Positions 56,602-64,000 of a DNA stretch of 64,000 nt are shown here, piece by piece. This DNA comes from Owenia fusiformis (taxonomy: Eukaryota > Annelida > Polychaeta > Sabellida > Oweniidae), in the NCBI GenBank assembly GCA_903813345.2, contig CAIIXF020000008.1:4163341-4227340 (forward strand). Direction: 5' to 3'. The position numbers and the translations under genes were made by a program. The notes beneath the pieces were generated by a model. It ran no database searches and was not told the DNA's origin. It was given only the letters and a program-made list of their open reading frames with translations. Within the stretch, counting starts at the first letter, position 1; each line of letters begins with the position of its first letter.

Positions 56602-58727
56602 TGTATCGACCCTTACCGAAAGTTAAACAAGAGGAGGTGAATAAACAGATTGAGGATATGTTGGAGAGAGGGATAATTGAGAAATCAAAAAGTCCATGGG
56701 CATCTCCAATTGTCTTGGTGAAAAAGAAAGATAATTCATGGAGATTTTGTGTAGATTACAGGCGCCTCAATTCTGTCACCAAGAAAGATGCATTCCCTAT
56801 ACCACGAATAGAGGAGACCCTCAACATGATGAATGGATCAGCTTACTTCTCTTGCTTGGATATGGCAAGCGGATACTGGCAATGTGAGTTAGATGAGAAT
56901 GCAAAAGAGAAGTCTGCATTTGTCGTAAGAGGTGGCTTATACCAATGGGTTGTCATGCCTTTTGGGTTGGCAAATGCCCCTTCTACATTTTCGAGATTAA
57001 TGGAACAAGTGTTACATGGACTCAGCTCGCAGTCATCGCTCGTCTACTTGGATGACGTCATAACGTTTTCGCCAACGTTTGATGGCTGTATGGATCGATT
57101 ACAAGAAGTATTCGACAGATTCAGAGCTGCAGGTCTTCGTCTCAAACCGAGGAAGTGTTCCTTGTTCCAGAGAGAAGTTGATTATTTGGGACATGTGGTG
57201 TCGGAGAATGGGATCGCTCCAAATCCAAAGAAAGTTCAGCAGATGGCTGAGTACCCAACACCAAAGAACGTCAAGGAAGTTAGGCAATTTTTGGGTGGTG
57301 CATCATACTATAGGCGCCATGTGCAAGACTTTGCAAAAATTGCTGGTCCCTTACATGCTTTGATGAAGAAAAACCAAAGATTTTATTGGGATGGGGATTG
57401 CCAAGTAGCATTTGACATGCTGAAGCAGAAGCTTATCACAGCTCCTATACTGGCGTATCCCAGAGATGACTGCCCATATATTCTTGATACAGATGCCAGT
57501 AACGAGTCTATTGGTGCTGTACTATCTCAACTTCAAGATGGTGAAGAAAGAGTGATATATTATGCCAGTAAGCGACTCAATAAACAAGAAAAGAACTATT
57601 GTGTTACAAGGAGGGAGTTGCTGGCTGCAGTGAACTATGTGCGCTACTTTCGACAATACCTATATGGAGTCCACTTTAAACTCCGAACGGATCATAGTTC
57701 GCTGAGATGGTTGATCAACTTTAAGGATCCCGAGGGACAACTGGCTCGTTGGTTGCAGGTGATTCAAGAGTACAATTTTGAACTTGAGTTTCGACCAGGC
57801 AACAAACACCAGAATGCGGATGTGATGTCCAGGATTCCCTGCCGACAGTGTGACCACTGTGAAATACCAGAGGAGACTACCATGTATTGTGTAGAAGATA
57901 TAGCAACAGTGGCTATACATCCAGAGTGGACTTTAGAGAAGATAGCAGAGGCTCAAGCAGACGATTCAGATATTGAGCCAATACTGAAAGCAAAACTTAA
58001 GTCTGAAGCGAGACCATCTTGGGATGAAATAAGCTATAACAGTGCGGCTATCAAGCACTATTGGAACCAGTGGGATCGCATTGTGCTAAATAAGGGAGTT
58101 TTATGCAGAAGTTGGGAAGATGATGAAGGAAATACTGCATCACTTCAGATATTGGCACCAGCAGTACTTAGGCCAATAGTTTTAGAGATGAGCCACAGTA
58201 ACAAAGTTGCTGGACACTTTGGCATTAAGAAGACATTCATGAGGAGTCGACAGCGGTTCTATTGGCATGAACAACGTAATGATGTACGAGCTGTTGTGCG
58301 AACTTGCAAGATTTGTGGTGCAAGGAAGAAACCCATGAAACCATATCGTGCCCCTATGAAGACACATGGAGTTGGTAATCCCATGGAAAGGATAGCCATA
58401 GATATCCTTGGGCCTTTCCCAGAAACTCCACGGGGAAACAAAGTTATACTTGTATGTGGGGACTATTTCTCCAAATGGATGGAGGCTTTTGCTTTACCCA
58501 ATCAAGAGGCCCGTACTGTTGCTGACAAGATAGTGGCTGAAGTTGTATGTCGACTAGGAATGCCTGCAACCCTACATTCTGATCAGGGACGTAACTTTGA
58601 AGCGAAAGTCTTTCAAGAGATGTGCAACTTGCTGGGTATAGAAAAGACGAGGACAACACCCTTCCATCCCCAGTCGGATGGGATGATAAGATCGCTACAA
58701 CCGGACGTTGTTAGATTCTTTGGCTAA
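56601..58727 (+). CDS. pol: Retrotransposon reverse transcriptase, RNase H and integrase N-terminal/core, 708 codons
   Basis: RT spans ~1-250 with WRFCVDYRRLN, MPFGLANAP and the catalytic YLDD at 149-152. RNase H follows (DTDAS at 296-300, RRELLAAV, LRTDHSSLRWL). The integrase zinc domain (HSNKVAGHFG...CKICG) and the core Asp residues D601 (AIDILGPF) and D661 (LHSDQG) come next. The frame is lost just before the third catalytic position, after TPFHPQSDGMI, and closes at TAA 58,725-58,727. The product would be an inactive integrase unless the frame is corrected. Nearly all other hallmark residues are intact, in keeping with recent activity. Confidence 0.95.
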   Translation: MYRPLPKVKQEEVNKQIEDMLERGIIEKSKSPWASPIVLVKKKDNSWRFCVDYRRLNSVTKKDAFPIPRIEETLNMMNGSAYFSCLDMASGYWQCELDENAKEKSAFVVRGGLYQWVVMPFGLANAPSTFSRLMEQVLHGLSSQSSLVYLDDVITFSPTFDGCMDRLQEVFDRFRAAGLRLKPRKCSLFQREVDYLGHVVSENGIAPNPKKVQQMAEYPTPKNVKEVRQFLGGASYYRRHVQDFAKIAGPLHALMKKNQRFYWDGDCQVAFDMLKQKLITAPILAYPRDDCPYILDTDASNESIGAVLSQLQDGEERVIYYASKRLNKQEKNYCVTRRELLAAVNYVRYFRQYLYGVHFKLRTDHSSLRWLINFKDPEGQLARWLQVIQEYNFELEFRPGNKHQNADVMSRIPCRQCDHCEIPEETTMYCVEDIATVAIHPEWTLEKIAEAQADDSDIEPILKAKLKSEARPSWDEISYNSAAIKHYWNQWDRIVLNKGVLCRSWEDDEGNTASLQILAPAVLRPIVLEMSHSNKVAGHFGIKKTFMRSRQRFYWHEQRNDVRAVVRTCKICGARKKPMKPYRAPMKTHGVGNPMERIAIDILGPFPETPRGNKVILVCGDYFSKWMEAFALPNQEARTVADKIVAEVVCRLGMPATLHSDQGRNFEAKVFQEMCNLLGIEKTRTTPFHPQSDGMIRSLQPDVVRFFG

Positions 58728-59874
58728 GCTCCTTCAGCCAGAACCCCACCAGACAGACTGGGATTTGCAAATTCCGTTTGCACTAATGGCCTACAGAACG
58801 GCAGTAAATGAATCCACAGGAGAGACACCAGCTATGTTGATGCTCGGTAGAGAGCTAAAACTTCCTCTGGAGACATTAATTGAAGTCCCACCAATGGATA
58901 CCGAGGAAAGTGACTATGTCACTGATTTAAGAGAGAAACTTAGTGAAGCCCATGATCGTGCACGAGCGAAACTTAAACTCAGTGCAGAAAGACAGAAGGT
59001 GGCGTATGATCGGAAGTTGGCTGGACATTCTTACAGTGAAGGAGATGCTGTCTGGTATTTGGACAATACCAAAAGGAAAGGAGTGTCGCCAAAATTGGAG
59101 AGTAAATGGAAGGGTCCTTTCCAAATCATCAAGAAGATCTCTGATGTCACCTACAGAATACAGATCAAAGGCAAGAAACCAAGAGTTATTCACTTTAATA
59201 TGCTCAAGCCATATGAAGCTGAGTTGCCAGATGATTGGCGTATATCAAAGTCACAGCCAGAGATAGTTATGGAACCTCTTACAGATGACCCCGTGCAGGA
59301 GTTAATTACTGACAAGGTTCCCTGTTCTACTAAGCATATCTCTAAGACTGTGAAATGGAAGGATCAGGAAGAAAAACCTGAAGTAGAGCCTGAAAGAGAC
59401 TCTCAACCTATTCTCCCAGATGAAACTCCAGACTACAAGAAAACTGTCAAGACATCACCCAAGAAGGAAGTGGATGACAAACTTTCCAGGAGGGAACGCA
59501 AACGTCCCAGACACTTGAATGATTTTGTGGCTGAGGTTTCTGAACATAATGATGTGTACAACCAACCTGGAACAAGCAGGGATAGTCATCAGTCGAGGCC
59601 GTATTCAAAGTCACCTGATTACAGACATGATTGGAGATCAGAATACCGACATGACAGAAAGCGATCAGCTCATTTTTCTGATAGACATTCCCGATTGAGA
59701 CACAGAGCATCAAATGAGCTTAACAGGACAAACCGTACTCGTGAAGCAGACCTTCCAGACAGTTTCCCGCGTCACAGAAGGTTTAGCCGGGATCATGATT
59801 GGAGATCCAGAACCCATAATAGACGATGGAAGTCCAGGTCTCAATCATCCAGGAAGCGCTACAAGAGAGAGTAA
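58708..59874 (+). CDS. Retrotransposon integrase C-terminal region with GPY/F-type module and basic tail, 388 codons
   Basis: The frame overlaps the end of the preceding ORF by 20 bp and continues integrase sequence from LDSLAKLLQPEPHQTDWDLQ through MAYRTAVNESTGETPAMLML. The GPY/F module is at ~130-175 (KWKGPFQIIKKISDVTYRIQ). The last ~130 residues are Arg/Ser/Asp-rich, with RHDRKRSAHFSDRHSRLRHR near the end, a probable nucleic-acid-binding or nuclear-targeting tail. In intact elements this is the C-terminus of Pol; here it is cut off by a one-base frame change near 58,686-58,690. Internal ATGs do not look like real starts. Confidence 0.9.
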   Translation: MLDSLAKLLQPEPHQTDWDLQIPFALMAYRTAVNESTGETPAMLMLGRELKLPLETLIEVPPMDTEESDYVTDLREKLSEAHDRARAKLKLSAERQKVAYDRKLAGHSYSEGDAVWYLDNTKRKGVSPKLESKWKGPFQIIKKISDVTYRIQIKGKKPRVIHFNMLKPYEAELPDDWRISKSQPEIVMEPLTDDPVQELITDKVPCSTKHISKTVKWKDQEEKPEVEPERDSQPILPDETPDYKKTVKTSPKKEVDDKLSRRERKRPRHLNDFVAEVSEHNDVYNQPGTSRDSHQSRPYSKSPDYRHDWRSEYRHDRKRSAHFSDRHSRLRHRASNELNRTNRTREADLPDSFPRHRRFSRDHDWRSRTHNRRWKSRSQSSRKRYKRE

Positions 59875-60130
59875 ATTCACATGAGTATAATTTTAAATAT
59901 GTGAAGTGAAACATAGTTAGGTGTTAACTTGTTAGATATCTAGATAGCTTTAGATAGTTAGATATTCAAGTAGTTAGAAACTTGAACATTGTATTGATAG
60001 TTAGTTAACCCCGGGGTTGAACATCATTGACAGGTTAAACATTTTTTGTAAGTTATACATTTTGTAAGTCTGTAGTTAGTTAGAAAGTACATTTATGTCT
60101 TAGTTTGGTACGAGGACGTACCAATATCTT

Positions 60131-60142
60131 GGTAGGGGGGAG
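60131..60142 (+). promoter_or_regulatory. Polypurine tract
   Basis: GGTAGGGGGGAG lies immediately before the 3' LTR and primes plus-strand DNA synthesis in this class. The region 59,878-60,130 before it is noncoding and AT-rich. Confidence 0.85.
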
Positions 60143-63128
60143 TGTAACGGAATTTTAAATGTAAAATTTTTGATTTTTGATAAAGTGCTGTATTTTTGTA
60201 CATTAGGTAATTATTACACTTGGAAAGTAATTTCCCATTGAGATTATTAAGATTTATAAATGTAGTATCATTTGCAGCACTTAGGTTGTACTTACAGAGG
60301 TGAAATAGTTCACATGTTTTATTTATTTGATCACGATTTTGTTTATGTTGATCGGGCAGTCTTATCTAGCAGTCTAATTTGTAGTTGATCGGTAGTCTAA
60401 CATGGCAGCTTTATTATTTTACTTCCTGCTTTTGATTCGATTGAATCGAAGGAAAATTAGACTAGATAGTGATTAATTACTGTTATATTTCTTGAGTCAA
60501 TATTATAATCTTGCTGTATGATCAATATTAAAGCGAAATATGGCGTAATTAAGCTGTAATTCACAGTTGAAATCTTGTACGAAAATCGATGACGTCATCG
60601 GGCCTATATAACTATCTCGCTGTTGAAGGCTCGTCAGTGCGATGCCAGATGTTGTCGAGGAAGGACCTCCAGAGCGGAATTTCGGGAAACAGCTAAAATC
60701 TTCTAAGTTTTATAGAACTTAGTCGATTTTGTGGTCTTGAAGCTATACGTTTGCAGTATACACATGAAGATAGAAGCTGTACCTTAGTAGAATACATCTG
60801 ATGAGCCAAGCTATACGTTTGCAGTATACAAGGGCAGATTGAGGAAACTAAGTGTGCGAAACTTAGTTTATTTTGGAACTTGGATTTTTGGGAAACTTTG
60901 ATGTAGCTAAGTGAGAGGAACTTAGTTTATTTATCGCACTGGAAGTAAGGGAGATCTACAAGACTGGACAAAACTTCAACAGGGTGAAGCTATCCCCAGC
61001 GCAAAGCATTAGACGTATTGTCCAGCCTTCATAGACTGAGAGGAAATGCTGACATAACTTGTGTTTGAGAAACAAGCTATTTTGATCATCAAGGAACTTA
61101 GACGATTTACAACATTATTGAACTTAGTCAATATTTGGTGAAACATTATTTTGGACTTGTTGTTTTTGGAGAAAGAAATATTTAACTTAGAATATTTCAA
61201 CATCAGTATAACTTAGCATGAAATTAACTTAGTCAATATTTGGTGAAACATTATTTTGGACTTTGTTATTTTTGGAAAGAGAAATATTGAACTTAGAATA
61301 TTTTAATATCAGTATCACTTAACATTAAATGAACTTAGTCATTTTAGAGGTCAAATATTTTCACATGTTATATTTTTGCATATGTCGTTGTGTGCATGCT
61401 ATATTTGTAGGTAGCCTTGTTATTTAATTGTGAAGGAAGTAGGCTACATGGACTTAGCAGTTGATGCCGTGAATTAGACGTCCCTGGACTTGGTAGTTTG
61501 AAGATTGTGATAGTTTGACTTATACATCTACAGAGAAGAGGTTCTGGGACTTAGCAGTTTATTCAACGAGATATTTTGACTTTGATGATTTTTGGTCATT
61601 GAAGTTAGAATATACATCTACATAGAAGAGGTTCCAGGACTTAGCAGTTTATTCAACGAGATATTTTGACTTTGATGATTTTGGGTCATTGAAGTTAGAA
61701 TATACATCTACAGAGAAGAGGTTCCAGGACTTAGCAGATTATCCAGCGAGATATTTTGACTTTGATGATCTTGTGTCATTGAAGTTAGAACATACATCTA
61801 CATTGAGGAGGATCCTGGTGATAGCCGTTCACAGAGCTGATAGTTTGACTTGGATTATTTCACATAATCAAAGTTGAACTATACTACAACACTTTGAGGA
61901 GTATCCAGGAGATAGTCGTTTACAGACTTGATATAGTTTGACTTGGATTATTTCACATAATCAAAGTTGAACTATACTACAACACAGAGAGAAGGATCCA
62001 GGAGATAACCATTTACAGAGTTGATAGTTTGACTTAGATTATTTCACATAATCAAAGTTGAATTATACTACAACACATTGAGGAGGATCCAGGACTTAGG
62101 AGTTTACACAATTGATATAGTTTGACTTGGATTATTTCACATAATCAAAGTTGAACTATACTACAACACATTGAGGAAGATCCAGGAGATAACCATTTAC
62201 AGACTTGATAGTTTAACTTGGATTATTTCACATAATCAAAGTTGAATTATACTACAACCCAGAGAAGAGGATCCAGGAGATTTACGTTTACGGAGCAATA
62301 GTTTGACTTAGATTATTTCACATAATCAAAGTTGAATTATAATACAACACAGTGAAGAGGATCCAGGAGATAGCCGTTTACAGAGCCGATAGTTTAACTT
62401 AGATTATTTTACATAATCAAAGTTGAATTATACTACAACCCAGAGAGGAGGATCCAGGAGATAGCCATTTACCGAGCCGATAGTTGACTTGATGATTTCA
62501 CATTATCAAAGCTGAATTATACTACAATACAGTGAAGGGGATCCAGGAGATTTACGTTTACGGAGCAATTGTTTTTACTTAGATGATTTCACATCATCAA
62601 ATTTGAATCATACTACACTACATAGTGGAGGATCCAGGAGATTACTATTTCAGGTTCAAGTTACAAGTACAATACAAGACGTACAAGTATTACAACATAT
62701 GTGAACTTTTAATATTGGAGATACAACAGTGGTATATAGTGATCATATACTTTAGTTTATATGGACTCTGGATATTGTGTTCTTAGTGATTATTATTAGC
62801 TTATACGGACTCTAGATATTGCTTTATTAGTGATAAATATTAGCTTATATGGACTTTTGAGTTGTGAGTTTTGAGAGAGATAATAATATCGTAGCATTTT
62901 AACCTTCATACTTGACATTTAATGTACATCTTTATTTGGGCTTATAAACGCCACAATATACTGTTTTATATTTATATTTAATTGTATATGTCTGTTTAAT
63001 TCTTTAGGGACAATAGCACATTTAACGTGTGCCGTGTAACTCACCAAGTAAACACCGTTTACTAAACAGTGGGCCTATTATTAGCCACGCTACCACGTAT
63101 ATCCACAAAAATAGGCCAAACTGTTACA
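60143..63128 (+). repeat. 3' LTR (2,986 bp)
   Basis: Same boundaries and length as the 5' LTR; two compensating one-base indels are visible. It ends in GTTACA, followed by the ATAT duplication, and lies 195 bp beyond the stop codon of the sulfotransferase gene on the opposite strand. Confidence 0.96.
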
Positions 63129-63323
63129 ATATGATTTAATTCCATGATGTCAGTATATTCCAAGATGTCATTGACATATTTCATTATATGAAATGTCTTC
63201 TTAAAATCATACATTGTTCCTGTATTCCAAGATGCCAATGCATATCACAACATATATCAATGCACTATGCATATCACATTATGTATATCACTTCCTTGTA
63301 AGATGTCAATGTACATCATTTCA

Positions 63324-64000
63324 TCACACATCTACAGGTATTCCAAGCTTAGCAATAGTTGCATCAAACTTTTTCTTTATATGATTATACACAATGTATG
63401 ATGGATGCAAATATTGTTTCAGTAGGCCTTTAATGTATGGAGATGGTTCTACTTTATTTGATGTCACTTTCTTTCGTATCCTTGTTTGATACTTAGCAAC
63501 AGAGCCATTGAAATATCTTGGCAACAACTTCTCAAAGGCTTTTAGGGAAAGCTCAAAGTGCTCAGTTATGCCAATGAATGTGTATGCACTGTCAATATTA
63601 TAGATGGCAGTCTCAACTGCGTATGTGATGTTATATAGACAGTCATCGGAGTGTCCACAAAACCACTGAGCATAGAGATTCATATTCAGTCCGCAACTTG
63701 CCAAATCCTGCCCCGATGATGCCCCTGCTAAGCATTCCTCAATTGTTTTCTTTTTTTCTTTTTCGGAGAAGTTTTTTCGTGACATACCATCCAGGCGATC
63801 ATAGTAATAATTTGATATGGCTTGCTCCACTGGATCACGTACCATGTTAATATAGATAGGCTCCTTAAGTTTTCTTTCCCTTTCAGTGGATGCCACATCA
63901 TTTTTTATATCTGTACATTTAACATAAAATAAATGTCTATCTATAACAAATGGCCTACTGAGCACAGTGAGTGATCTGATAAACGCTATGTAATCATTAT
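63324..64000 (-). CDS. Heparan-sulfate/uronyl 2-O-sulfotransferase-like protein, 3' exon (partial)
   Basis: 224 residues of open frame run in from the window edge (NDYIAFIRSLTVLSRPFVID...) to TGA at 63,324-63,326; the start lies outside. PIYINMVRDPVEQAISNYYY is the PAPS 3'-phosphate-binding block of this Golgi family (Arg and Ser of RDPVEQAIS, visible residues 54 and 62). Conserved cysteines appear in EECLAGA...ASCGLN and QWFCGHSDDC, and the tail LLKQYLHPSYIVYNHIKKKF fits the HS2ST/UST C-terminus. Members move sulfate from PAPS to the 2-position of uronic acid in heparan or dermatan/chondroitin chains. The N-terminal anchor and 5'-phosphosulfate-binding loop are not in the window. HS2ST versus UST cannot be settled here. 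Confidence 0.88.
   Translation of the reverse strand, partial: NDYIAFIRSLTVLSRPFVIDRHLFYVKCTDIKNDVASTERERKLKEPIYINMVRDPVEQAISNYYYDRLDGMSRKNFSEKEKKKTIEECLAGASSGQDLASCGLNMNLYAQWFCGHSDDCLYNITYAVETAIYNIDSAYTFIGITEHFELSLKAFEKLLPRYFNGSVAKYQTRIRKKVTSNKVEPSPYIKGLLKQYLHPSYIVYNHIKKKFDATIAKLGIPVDV

Larger units (their letters stand above)
49694..63132 (+). mobile_element. Full-length Ty3/gypsy LTR retrotransposon with 4-bp target duplication
   Basis: Element 49,698-63,128 (13.4 kb), flanked by ATAT on each side (49,694-49,697; 63,129-63,132). Both LTRs start TGTAACGG and end GTTACA. Order: LTR, primer site, upstream ORF, gag-protease ORF, RT-RNaseH-integrase ORF, integrase tail ORF, polypurine tract, LTR. 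RT before integrase makes it Ty3/gypsy. No envelope-like gene is visible. It is inserted antisense to PEX6 and to the sulfotransferase gene. Confidence 0.97.

Noticed and set aside
52684-63128. Possible envelope gene (endogenous retrovirus)
   Set aside because: After the integrase tail only ~265 bp remain before the 3' LTR, and the Arg/Ser-rich tail has no signal peptide or membrane span.

Overview
The window is animal nuclear DNA: AT-rich, with intron-split genes (GT-AG introns), metazoan protein families (CYP46-type P450, PEX6, a 2-O-sulfotransferase of the heparan/uronyl type), Ty3/gypsy and LINE remnants, many TA-flanked foldback/MITE elements and several minisatellites. Nothing fixes the species. 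A marine invertebrate, possibly lophotrochozoan, is a guess from the style of the repeats.

Layout. (1) 1-3,325, plus strand: the last three exons of an unrecognised single-pass membrane protein, whose stop codon begins a minisatellite. (2) 3.6-13.2 kb: gene desert with three inverted-repeat transposons. (3) 13,296-23,839, plus strand: a complete 14-exon cytochrome P450 of 534 aa, closest by eye to cholesterol 24-hydroxylase (CYP46A1). One of its introns holds a 21-bp minisatellite whose last unit forms the splice acceptor. (4) 23.9-27.4 kb: a degenerate ~50-bp repeat field with a LINE 3' tail inserted, then a mariner-derived foldback element. (5) 27,792-48,656, minus strand: the six 3'-most coding exons of PEX6, from the D2 Walker A motif to the stop, over ~21 kb. 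Its largest intron (13.4 kb) contains a complete two-exon secreted, possibly GPI-anchored cyclase gene (41,193-42,543, minus). It also contains a 7.6-kb region bounded by ~300-bp inverted repeats, which carries a 3.5-kb minisatellite arranged as two head-to-head halves. (6) 49,698-63,128, plus strand: a full-length Ty3/gypsy LTR retrotransposon with 2,986-bp LTRs, a 4-bp target duplication and nearly identical LTRs (recent insertion), but with pol split over several frames. (7) 63,324-64,000, minus strand: the 3' part of a heparan-sulfate/uronyl 2-O-sulfotransferase gene running off the window.

The cellular genes share no evident pathway: sterol oxidation, peroxisomal receptor recycling, an extracellular hydrolase and glycosaminoglycan sulfation. 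What links the region is its repeat architecture. Inverted-repeat elements and minisatellites sit at stop codons, at a splice acceptor and throughout the PEX6 introns. The upstream ~740 residues expected of PEX6 are not in the window, and the sulfotransferase lies where they should begin. PEX6 therefore either contains nested genes or is truncated here.
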